From: Onchocerca volvulus
Taxonomy: Eukaryota > Nematoda > Chromadorea > Rhabditida > Onchocercidae
Length of the DNA stretch: 64,000 bases
NCBI GenBank assembly: GCA_000499405.2
Contig: HG738139.1
Coordinates: 5,232,616-5,296,615, forward strand
Direction of reading: 5' to 3'
Below are positions 1 to 11,600 of this stretch, piece by piece (within the stretch, counting starts at the first letter, position 1; every line of letters begins with the position of its first letter). A program made the position numbers and the translations under genes. The notes beneath the pieces were generated by a model. It did no database searches and was not told the origin of the DNA. It worked only from the letters and a program-made list of their open reading frames with translations.

Positions 1-8
1 TAAGACAG

Positions 9-10
9 GT

Positions 11-63
<53 letters not shown>

Positions 64-130
64 CACATGCACACACACACACATACACAAATACATACAC
101 ACATGCACATATACACACATACAATACTTA
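9..130. repeat. CA/TG dinucleotide microsatellite
   Basis: A nearly uninterrupted CA tract runs from about position 11 to 60. It degrades into CA/TACA/TGCA variants to about 125. The open frame across it encodes only alternating His-Thr and is a repeat artefact. Confidence 0.95.
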
Positions 131-302
131 CGGTAGTGGGTGTCTATTTTCAAAATGTGTGGGCGTGTGCGCTTGTTTGTATGTGAGCATGTGTATATGT
201 GTGTGTATGTATGTCTATTGTGTGTATATATGTGAATATGTCATTATGCTCAAGAGAAAAACAGCCACAAAAAGGAGCGCAACAACCAGGGAACGACTAC
301 CA

Positions 303-405
303 CGCGATTGATTGACCGACCGATTCGACTGATCAACCGACTGACCGATCGATCGGTCGACTGATCAATTGGCTGATCAGCCGGCTGACTGATCGATCGA
401 TCGAT
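303..405. repeat. Cryptic simple repeat of GATC/GACC/CTGA words
   Basis: About 100 bases are built almost entirely from four-base words such as GATC, GACC, GACT and CTGA in shuffled order, ending in four GATC-type units near 390-405. It is locally self-complementary because GATC is palindromic. It resembles a degenerated tetranucleotide microsatellite. Confidence 0.7.
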
Positions 406-942
406 CTGAATGGAAGTAATGCAGAAGAATGGGTTAAGGAGAGTGAGTGTGTGAGTGGGTAGATGTACGGAAATACTGCGTTCATCAGTGCTGACGATAG
501 GTATATCAATTTTTATCTCCGTTCTGCTATTGTTCCTACTGATAACGAAACGGTTCCTCTCATATTCCAGTAATCTTTTGTTTTTCTTATGATCATCGCA
601 ACCTTACAGGTGATCAACTCTGCCCCGATCCATAAATTATAGATCAAATGGACTACTTTTGTCAAATCCTTGTCACACCACCTGATTATCGTAATAGTCA
701 TCCATTGATCAGATTTAGTGGGAAAGTTGCACTTCACTTTTCATGTATAGATATTAGTACTTAATTTATATGGTTATAGTATATCGAATTATTGATCACA
801 CGATTTTCAACTGATTCACATGATAATATCATGTTTGTTAATTGTTTTAGTTTCTAATGACATCCTTCGATGGATTGTATGCTTAGAAATCATCTAATAT
901 GATATTTCTCACACAATTATATTGCTCAATTTTTTCTTCCAG

Positions 943-1035
943 GATTTTGTTTTAGAATTAAACGAAAAATCGTCTCTTCTTGAAAGCAAAGTAAATAGAG
1001 AAATCATTCCGAGAAACAGTGAATTTCATGAATGA
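943..1035 (+). CDS. Possible 3'-terminal exon of a gene starting left of the window
   Basis: A strong acceptor (TTTTTTCTTCCAG) ends at 942. It is followed by 30 open codons, beginning DFVLELNEKSS and ending NSEFHE, then TGA at 1033-1035. An AATAAA lies at 1197-1202, about 160 bases downstream. The peptide is polar with ordinary coding composition, unlike the surrounding AT-rich sequence. No donor can be paired inside the window, so the upstream part would lie off the left edge or the signal is chance. I do not recognise the peptide. Confidence 0.25.
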   Translation, partial: DFVLELNEKSSLLESKVNREIIPRNSEFHE

Positions 1036-4000
1036 AGCAGATACGAACAAATCTGGCTCAGATAGGTTCTGGTTAACATCCATCAAGGTCATTTCATTGG
1101 TGTTAATCTTTAAATTAAGATATTTTGTCCAATGTGATTAATTTTATTCGTTAAATTGGATTCATTGAATTTTTGTTGCTGAAGACTGATAAGTAAAATA
1201 AAGATTACTATAGTTTGGCAATTTAGGAACATATTCTAAAAAATTTGAGTTCATTTTCCTATTAATTAATTCATTCCTATACCATATTCTAATATATTTT
1301 TATTTGCCTTATCCGCAAAATTTTAATTAAATTACCATGTATTCGTATTCATGGTCATTGTACTTAAGTTGAAATCGATGAAAAGTTAATCTAATAAATA
1401 ATGCTCGACATTCTATAAAGAAACAATGAAAATGGTCATTAATCATTGACTATTTCGAGTGGTCAGTCCAAACAGATTAGATGTTGATGTTGTTCTTTTT
1501 CAACAGTTTCAGTAAGTATGCTTATTACTTTTATTTCAGAGAATCGCCAAAATTATAAGGAGGCATAAAAGCATCAGTGAAATACAGGTTTATCAGCACA
1601 ATTTTTTTTTTTTTTTTCGCAGTGACATAAGCATTATTCGTCTTCGTCTAATTTCTTTCGAACATTTTTTTTTGAATTTCCGAGTTTTGGTTTGAAGTAT
1701 GTTGTTTTGTTTGGTGTTTTGTTTAACTGTGATTTCTAATTTTTAGGAACTTATGAGATAATGGAGTGCAAATTATGGTTGTGGTGCAGATGGTGGATAC
1801 TTCTTTTTTATGGTTTTATAAAAGTTTTGTAAAATCGGAGAAAACTTCTGGTCTTTTTATGAAAAATGCATAGCAAGTGTTGCACATATCTGTGTACCTC
1901 TATTGTCGTTGAACTATCAAATTGATGATAGATTGTGCAAAATTAAGCTACAAAAATCGCCTGTCCTGAGCCTGTCAACTATATTCCATCTTATCCTCAT
2001 GATCATCTTATTCGGTAAGATTTTCAGCCAATTAGTTGGGTTACTGGTTAATGTCTTATAACTGATTAATGTTGTCAGCAATATTTTTGCCTTCTGAAAA
2101 ACCTGAAATTTCAGAAATATCGAGGAATTCTGCGCTATGCGTGCAATCAGAGATGGTGGGATATAATCTGCAGGACTTGCTGAAGAAATTTCCTTTATTT
2201 TAGGTAATTGCTGGTGTAAGAGAAGTTCGAAGTAGTTATTGAAGAATTCGATTTCTGTCGTTATTAATATGTCGTTTAAGCTGATGTCTCAAAGATTTAA
2301 ACCTATTTATTTTTGTTTATTAAGGAAATCGTATTTTCATTTCTAATCAGAATTCCTTACCGTTTACTTTTTAATATTAAGAAGGTTAAAGCTTTTATTA
2401 TTTTTAGGCGATAGTTATTTCTGAATGATGATTTATTTAAAGCTATTGATGATGGCAGTTACTAAAAATTAGGCTTAGCAATGTCTAATAAGCGAGAGAT
2501 TTCATCTTATCCGTAAATAACCGAAACAGTTTGTCTAATTTTTTCAATAAAAATATCGTTTCTTGATTGTGATATCTTCCCATTTCTGATTTTAAATTTC
2601 GGTATGCATTTTGGATTCATGATTTTGCGTTTGATTGACAGAAGTGAACTTTATCATAATTATTTGGTTCAGAGAATTAGTATTTCAGAAATTTCGATTA
2701 GTAATCAGCTTGATGCAATGTGGGACTGAGAACTCTTCTATTTTACTTATTTTCTTCGATTTTTTGAAAGATAAACAGGCAGAAAATCTTGGATTATAGA
2801 GTTTTAACTTAAGAAAGTCAACAAACCATATAAATATTAATGCTTCTGAAATCTTTTTATGTATCATTTGATTTATAAATCGTCAGAAATTGCGCATCCT
2901 CGCGTCATGTATTCGGTTTCTTGATTGTACAATACTTTTAAATTTCAGATTATTATACTTCCACTAATATATCTGTTCTGTTTCTATTTCTATTATCAGC
3001 TTTAGTGATAATGAGATCAAAAAATATTCGGTACGACTATTCCTATTCATATTATTTACTGAATATTCTTACCAGTATTCTTATCATTATCAATACAAAA
3101 AAGTTATGGATTACTTCATGATGATATAACTGATTTGAATTTCTTGCTGTTATGGATCTGTTTTCACGAAATTTCTATTCTATTAATAATGACCGGAAAT
3201 TGTGGACGTTATATTTCTCGAGACTTAAAAAAGTCATGAGCTGTTCTTCAGTTAATATTGGGTAAGTTTTTTCCTTTAATTATAAATAGAAATAATATCA
3301 CTAGTTAATGATATTATTCTGAGACGAGTTGTCGTGGATTTCCAATTTGATCTTTCATCTTCAATCATATAAGATGTAAACAGGGACTTAACTTTTTGAT
3401 CAAATCAAATTTTTCTTTGTAATGATGCAAATCTTGTTTGCAGACATAGAATTCTATTTCTGTTTTGACTTATTAGTTTCCCAAACTTAAGATCTTACAT
3501 AGTCGCTATGTAAAATTACGAAATTTCATTCACCAGATCCAATCAATAAACAGTTGTCACAAAATTACTGCGAATCATTCTTTTCAAAATTGTAATATTG
3601 TCGCTAAGTTTTCGGTATGATAGATGATACTTTGGATTTAATTGCTCATATATTGGGATTAGACCAGTTATTAGGCTCTGAATTTGGTACAAAATCTTGA
3701 TTTCGTTCGTGTCTTTTCTCCTATTTTATTTGCAGAAAAGTCTTGAAGTAATTCAGGTCTGACTGTGGTAGTTTCACATTCGAGTCCCAGAAAAAAGTGT
3801 TCTCACTTTTCATGTCCGAAATTATTTCATTCCAGTCCAGCTTTTTTGAGTGTATATCTCATTTTTTTTTTCCTGATAAACAGGAAAAAAAATTGAGAAT
3901 CGCACGTTGGAAGTATTAATTTGGACTGAGTATAAGCTCTTCCAATATGGTTCTTTTTTTCGATTTTCAATATTTTATGGATGAATTAGAAATATGAAGA

Positions 4001-4239
4001 TTTTTTATTTTCAAACTGTAATTGGTATTTTAATTATATGGTCCCTGGAAATAGAACAGAATTCTTTTCCAACTTGAGGGTAACGCTTTTCAACCATGCA
4101 ACTCTTCGTTCACATGCTGTGTGTCCTTCCAAGACACTTAATGGCCTATTTTTATGTTCTCCTTTCTGTGTGACGAGGTTGTCGGATTATAAACTTTCTG
4201 TCAATAATTCACTGCAAAATTTTGCAATTATACGGTCCC

Positions 4240-5640
4240 CTTTTCCAACAGCATGTATGTGTGTGCACGTGGATGACTCATAGCTGCTTGCCTCGTCATC
4301 ATATCATTTGTTGTTCAGTGGAGGCGGTTGAGAGGATGTGTGTGTGTGTCGGTGTGTCTGTATGTGTCGGTGTGTGTCGGTCGGTAGTTGCCCCATCGTC
4401 GGGTGAGCCAAGCGGGTGTGTCGTTCCCGGGGGGGAAGGATGGAAGGATGGATGGATGGATGCGTTGCTGTGGTTGTGAGGGACGGTCCCCAATTTTATC
4501 AGGAGATGCAAAGGTTTTGTTGAAAGGTTTGCGAAGGACTCTCGCGAGGTTATATCGCGTCGATGCTGCTCAGGCGAACAAAGGCACTACTTCTCTCACC
4601 GTCATTCATGTGCTATTTTTCGTGAACCATATGAGATGCTGCTCCATCCCACAATCTCATTATCTTTTGTCACTATGCTGTTGGGTGTGCCTATTTTGTG
4701 TGTACCCACGCACTCCTCGCTCTTCCTCTTCCTCGCTACTTGTCATCATCTTTACGCAATCGATCGAGTGAGTGTGCCACGCCCCCCGCCAGTCTATGGT
4801 ACTTCCTCATATGTGTGTGTGTGCATATTCAATGAATTGCATCTCTTCGGGAGGCGCGCCCCCTTCCCCGGACATTGCCGCCAGCAGCATGCTGCAGCAC
4901 AGCAGCAGCAGCAGTCATAAATAAACTCCACTCTCTGTGGTTACATTCTTAGCACACACATGTACACATACACACAAATGCACGCACGCATACATACATA
5001 CACATACGCATGCTGCAGCACATTGCAGCGGGGGAGCTCGACGATTTCGTCAGATTTTGAGCGTTTTGGTATAGTTGTCGTAGTAGTTGTATATTTCTGC
5101 CGTGAATTTGTCCTGAGTCAGGAAAGAAGAGGAAGTAAAGTGGGGAGTTTCGAGAAGTACTGTTCCCCCGCCTCATCGCGGAGAATGTGTCATGTGTTGC
5201 TTGGGAATAAGCATATTTGGTGCTTTCTATATGGCCCCTGGTTCCATGTTACGCTTTATTTTCTCAATTCATGCTATTGTTGTTGTTGTCGTTGTCGTTG
5301 CCGGAAAGTCCGCGAATGAAATGATGTCGAATAGTTTTGATTTCAGTTCGTTATAATAATAGGTTGAACGGTGCCTGAAGGTGTAGTAGTAGCAGCAGCT
5401 GCTGCTGTTGCTACCCACCCGAATACACGGTTACAATCCGCCGAGGAAGTTTGTCTTGAATTTATTGCATAAGAAGACAGCAGCAACTGTATTTAACGGC
5501 AGTATTGGTCGCGTTATATTCCGCTACCACTACTATTATTACTACTAGCAGCAGCAGGAGCACCATTATTAATAGTGCCCAAGAGTCGGATTTGGATTAA
5601 ACAAGCTAGAAGCAGCAGCAGCAGCAGCAATAATACATCA
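4240..5640. repeat. Microsatellite-dense, GC-richer block upstream of epc
   Basis: Several short tandem repeats cluster here: GT-rich at 4335-4385, GGAT at 4437-4463, CAG at about 4875-4915, CA/CATA at 4951-5010, TGT/CGT at about 5276-5302, AGC at about 5388-5410 and again at about 5608-5630. The block ends about 30 bases before the start codon of the Enhancer of Polycomb gene. It may therefore be promoter or 5' untranslated sequence. Confidence 0.6.
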
Positions 5641-5666
5641 TAATACATCGTATCACATCGCATCGC

Positions 5667-5668
5667 AG
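5667..5668 (+). promoter_or_regulatory. Candidate trans-splice acceptor of epc
   Basis: The AG of ATCGCAG lies two bases before the epc ATG at 5671. The pyrimidine tract is poor, so this is weaker than the other candidate leader acceptors in the window. Confidence 0.35.
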
Positions 5669-5670
5669 TA

Positions 5671-8600
5671 ATGGCAACAACAAGTAAGCTATCATTTCGG
5701 GCGAGAAATTTGGATGCGACAAAATCGATGCCCGTGTATTGCGCTGATGAATTACCCGACCTGGCCGAATGTACACCGATCAATCGGGCAGTGGCACAAA
5801 TGCCAACGGGTATGGAAAAAGATGAAGAAAATGTAGGTGCCCTTTTCCTCTGCTCCCACGTCAACAAACACTTAACTTTCATACTACTTTTATTGCTTCA
5901 TCAATAAATTGTCTGGTTTTCTCTCTCTCTATTATACTATTTTCTAATATATTTAATAGCTCAACAAGTGCCGTACGGATAATCAATCCCACATCCTTTC
6001 TCTTCTTCTTTCTCTCCTCAATTAGCGGCGATTTATTTACTTTCTCTTCCTCTCTCTCTTTCTACAATAATTGAATTTCGAATACGTTTTGCAACAATAC
6101 CATCTCCCCTCTATTTCTATTTTACTCTTTGGCTTACATGACATTTAACTGCCTATATGATATTTAACTGTTAAATTTTTGTGTCGTTGACATTAGCTGT
6201 AATTACTTGTTGCTCTAGGAGAGATCAATTATTTGGTCTTAAGAAACTTGTCATTATCGTGAAGATAATTTAGAAAACGCTGACATTTGTGCAAGTCCAT
6301 TTTTGAAGGGGATGTAAATTATTTGCATGATCTCTGAACAGTGTAGCAAATGGATCAAAAGAAAGATTTGAAGTAATGATTTATGATACAAATTCTCTTT
6401 CAAGGAATCCGTATCTTACACTATACAACCATGTTTGTTAAACTGAGTGACCATTGATAAAATTAACAAATTTCATATCAGAAATTTGTATCGGTCGATT
6501 TTTGATGACCGTTTGTTATGAGAATTTCTGGATATAAATTGTTATTACAAATTAGATCAGGCGATCCAAGTATCGACAGTTTGGCTGAAAATAAATTATA
6601 GTTTGAAGCTGTTGTGGTAGACATTTTGAGGAAATTTAATCATATCTGAGTCGGAATATTATATAAGGTAGTTGACCTCATTGATCAAAGAGAAACCGCA
6701 TGATGTGGAGGGTGAAGACGGAAGTATTTCCGAATGATTTATTATACACTGCTTAAAGGTTTATATGTCGGCAGACAAATCATGAATTTTAATTAACTAA
6801 TGCTTTATCTCTAATAGTCTGCAGCGTTATTAATCAGAATACATCATTCGGGAAGAAAAGAGACTTCACTGTTTTCTAGGATTCACTGTTTCATCGATAT
6901 GTATAAGTTTGGATTGTTTCTCAGCTTCCTTTATCGCAAAGCGTAATTTAAATATATTCATTATTTTCTTTTTTTGTTTTCCCTGTCCCTGAAATTTCAT
7001 CTTATGTTGTGTGGATTGTATGTACTTCAACATTTTGAAAGTGTGAAGAGCAACTTTTTTCGAACGTGTGATGTATTATATTGCTGTGATACTGGTCTAA
7101 CTCAGGGACATCTCCATTAATCTCTGAAAATTGTTTCATTGAACGGGCGGAATTCCTAATTTTTTATGTGTTATCCTTGAGCAATCATAGCAGATGATTT
7201 TTTACAAAAAATTCTTGTATTTTAAGATTTTTCCAGGAAAGGAATTTTGCATATTTCAAATTGCCGTTTTTGAACTCTTTGATTACTTTTTTTTCGTACA
7301 CTGTAACATGTCGAAAAAAACCTTGAATTTTCCCGATTTTGGATCATTTTTAATATCTTTTTGTGCATCTGTTATTTCTGCACCGATGCCGACTTTTTTT
7401 CTTTTTTTTTTGGACGGTGATATAATCCGTATCTACGTTGGAGTTTTTTTTTTTTTTCTAGGTTCCTAAAAGGATGTATTTCACATAAAAGTAAGAATTA
7501 GAGCCCTTACATCAGATGCTTTTCTTATTTTTCTGGAAGTTCATACTTCAATTTATCTGTTTTTTTTCTTTTTTATATTTTTGGGACATTTTTGTTCTTT
7601 GATAAGTTGATAAGTTTCGATTCAGTCGTAGATTTTTTTGGAAAAACAAGAATAAATGTAATAAAAATTACCCATTGTTAATATCGGTATTTTCCTTTCA
7701 TGCACAAATATTAATAACCTATAAACGATATTTCACTTTCTATTCTTATCGCGGACTACCAAAAATGCACTATCCTGATCTCATTTCTTATTCTGCTGTT
7801 TGTTTACTAGACCACCCAAGATCTCTTCGATTCTTTTATACATTAAGTGTATTGTGATGTGTAGTGAAACTTAGAGAGTTGATGTCATTACGAGAAATTA
7901 GAGAAGTGGAGAGAACTGAAAAGTGGTATTATATGATATAGAGTACATAGGACACATATGTCGATCACAGAAAGGTTCTGTTTAGAGGTCAGCGATCACC
8001 TGATGATAATCACTGAGATTGAGATGCTACAATAATGCAAGGACGATTATAAAAGCTTGGAATCAGCGGCAAGAATTATGGAATTCCAGAAGTTATAAAA
8101 TACTTCGTAAAACAGTAAAGCAGAAAGAATTACCGAATCATGTTGACGTATAACTTTCGATAATGAATTTATGAAGGAAAAAATGGAAGTTGCAAGTCAA
8201 TAATTGCATGGGACATAACCCGATGGCATTATTCGAATGCTCTCATCGAAAGAGAAAAAATCGGTGGTAAAGACGTATCTTCTATGAAAAAGATACGTCT
8301 TTACCACTCGTTCTATGAAAAAGAAGGAAAATGCTGTTTAAACGAATTATTACGAAGAAAATTTAGATAGTAAAATTAGGCATTGTTTATGATAGTTACT
8401 GACATTTTAATTACGAGTATTCATTATTTCTAATTTTTTTGCTTTGTATGAACTACCATTCAAATAATCAGAAAAGAAAGAGAATATTCCGTTTTTTGAA
8501 TTTGGCTAATGATTTTAAATTAGCTTCAATAATGCAAAATATGTTAAGCAATGATCGTTGACTTGTTCGATTTGGCCATATTTTCGGTTGACCTCCAGTT

Positions 8601-11600
8601 GATATTAGTCTTCACAATTTTGTTATATGTCGGTTGAACTGTTAAATGTCAGAAATCTTATTTATGTTAATAGCATTTTGTTTTTTAATTTATACAAGAT
8701 GTTAAGAAATCTAAGTTTTAATTTTTGCTTTCGGTTTGTCGGACCATAGTAAAAGTGCAATTTATGGTTTTTTAACATGAAATGGAATTTTTCATAGAAA
8801 TTTTTGTTTAAATTGTGCGTAGCAGTCTACATCATTTTTTTTTTTCTCTCATGAGATACTTTTTCGATCTTTTTATTGTAAGATCAATTTTGAATTTTTT
8901 CCTTTTGAATATGCTTTATCGTTTGGACCATTACATAGAAGAATTTATTCAAAAATATAACTGATGTTTTATTTTTCATTATGTACTTTGGTTATGGCTC
9001 GAAATGAAACACATTTTCGAAGTGTAAATTTCGGAATATTTCGATGGTCTTTCTGAGCTTCATATGTTTAAAAGAGAATTGGAACTTTTCTTATTTTTTT
9101 GTTTGAAGTTTTATTGCTCATAATTCTTCTTATCAACTAAGGTTCTGGATTTTGATGTTGTAAATTCTAGGAGTCTCATTTGCAAGAGGCGATCCTTGCG
9201 CAGCAGGCCAGTACATCGGGTATTGCTGTAGAAAATCATGTCATACCAACACCAAAAGTTTTCACTGTCGATCGTGGATATTATGATTCACTATATCCGA
9301 TACAACCAGCACCATCCATCAATCAACTCATCAAAGTACAAGGTACGAATACTTTGGCTCCATACTATCTCATCCTTTCTTTTCAACGCATTCACATGTA
9401 TTTTTGTTCATCTACGAAGTTATGAGATCTGAATTGCAAAATTTTTCCAAGTTCTTGATCCGTGAACTTTTTTTTCTTTGTTCTAATACATCCTATGCTC
9501 CGTTCTCGCTTAGCAAAAGTATGGACATTTTCTTTTTTCACTAGCGCACTTTAATTTTTGTCCTGGAAAAGCTTAGTTGGAAGATGGATATAGATTCTAC
9601 TGTAATGACGGAATTTATAATCAGCTGGCTAAATTGGAAAGAAATAATGTATTTTTTGAAGAAAGATGTGGAGATTTTAGAAATTTTTTTTTTTTTTTTT
9701 TAACTTTAAAGAATTTTTTAATAAGGGAGAGAGAAAAACTCGGGCTATATTAGTAAACGGCGAATTTTAATTAGTTCTGTTTCCAAGTAAATTAATGATT
9801 TAATTTAAGATTTCAAGTTTTTATTTTCGTTTTTCATTTTTCTCTTTATGTATTGGTCAAATTGTGCGCGTAAAATTTTTATCTCATGTTATTTCTGAAC
9901 ATTATATTAGTGTTATGTTTATCGCCATTGAAATATAATTTTTCAAATCTATGAGCAAACATATCAGAAAAACTCAGCAGTTTGTTTATACTCTTCCTCA
10001 TTTCATATTTCTCACGGAAGTGATTGTATAGCGAAATAGATTTTCTGTAGGTGTAACATAGTTTCTTTTCATATAATATTTGCCTCTCTAATTTCTGACA
10101 TTGTTTCTGTTGCCGTATTGAATAAGCAGCAGAAGCAGAACAGAGCCAAGTATCTTAAGAACCAGAATATGTTAATCTAAATATATAGAAATTAGAATGT
10201 ATGATTAATGAATTTCATCCACTGAACGAAATGCTTATATATTAAATATGTTTAGTAAGAATTTGCCTAATATATGTCTACCTGTACAGCAAAAGATAAA
10301 CAAATTGCTTTCGTGATTTGTGCTTATTAATAGACATAATATGAATGACCGGAATTATCTCAGTATTTCTTGAGATATCTAATCTCCATGTTGCTGTACA
10401 TCAGTTGTGCTCTCATTTGTTAGCATCTCCTTTTAAATTTATTTGTTATAAAGCTATCTTGATATCGTAATTTGCACTTGCCAGGTGTTTTTGAAGATTA
10501 TAGGTTGACGAAATTTTTTTATTGCCGCCTTTCCTAGGCATTTTCTTTTGAATCTTAGGAATGGGAATTTATGATGCAGTAATATTGGGCTTTTTTTGAA
10601 TTTCTTTCCGTCTTGATGAAAAATCGAAGATTTAACTTTCTTATTTCACTATGAGAAAAACGAATAAATTATCCTGTTTTCGGCTGCAGTGCTATTGGAA
10701 GATATGAAGAAATTAAGTCGAAAATTTTTGAATCTGCAGATGGATGAATTATAAATCTGTGCTAGAAATATAGTGGTTCCAGACAACTTTTAAGTTTGCT
10801 TCTTGAAAAGTTATTTTTGTAGGCTTTAGAATTACTCCAGTTAGAAATTGTTTGAAGAGTGTGGATTAGCTGGCAAATGTCATAGATAGTTGGAAAAATA
10901 TCATTATACATCTTATATTTTTCTTTTAAGGGCAATACAGTTGATTCGGTTGGTTGTATGGATTTTTAAATGAGTCATATTTATTGGGAAAGGCATGAGC
11001 GAGCATAAATGAATTTCGCAGTGATAAAAAAATCCCTTTTCGTTGGATATTTGCTCAGTGTCATAGATTCTCTAGGAGTGAAATCTTTAAATAAAAAGTT
11101 ATCTCAACGAGACCGAAACTCAGCAAGTGCGAAAAATATAACATATATTAATGAATTTTCTTCAAAGCATCGTAGATGTTCAGGAAAGAGAATTTACTAC
11201 TTCATAAAGTAAGGTGATGATTTGTCGTTAATTAAGTAAAAATTAGATTTGCATAAGTTAACGGTCAAACGGATTTAGGTTGTTTTGCAGATTTTCCGTT
11301 GATTTTTTCTTTTTTTCGAGTTTCAGTATTTTGAATTTGACTTTTATGTATATCAAGAATTCATTCCTTCTTGTGTGGTCACTTGTATTGTATATATTAT
11401 CTGACAAATAAGTAGTATGGTATTTGTTTCGATCTTCTATTTGATCTTCGTTTATCTGGTTCCAAAATATCCTTTATTTCAACATTTTTCGAAAGAAGAA
11501 ATGAGGTTGAGCCAAAGATGTTATCAGTCTTTGGTTATTGCTTGTGAAATCTTTCTCTTTTCGAAAAATTTCGTTTTGTGCATTAGTTTGAATAGTCAGT

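Larger units (their letters stand above)
1..5670. other. Upstream intergenic / promoter region, largely non-coding
   Basis: No convincing gene is seen here apart from the candidate terminal exon at 943-1035. From about 1200 to 4000 the DNA is AT-rich with frequent stops in all frames. From about 4240 to 5640 it becomes GC-richer and full of short repeats (GT, GGAT, CAG/AGC, CA, TGT), ending just before the Enhancer of Polycomb start codon. The simplest reading is promoter plus 5' untranslated sequence of that gene. Open frames in this stretch have microsatellite-driven composition and are not taken as genes. Confidence 0.6.

Noticed and set aside
9..311. 100-codon His-Thr open frame
   Set aside because: It is the translation of the CA microsatellite.
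4222..5319. Several overlapping open frames in the microsatellite block
   Set aside because: Their length comes from GT, CAG and CA repeats. Composition and overlap on both strands argue against coding.
5514..5882. 122-codon minus-strand open frame
   Set aside because: It is antisense to the first epc exon and its repeat-rich 5' flank.
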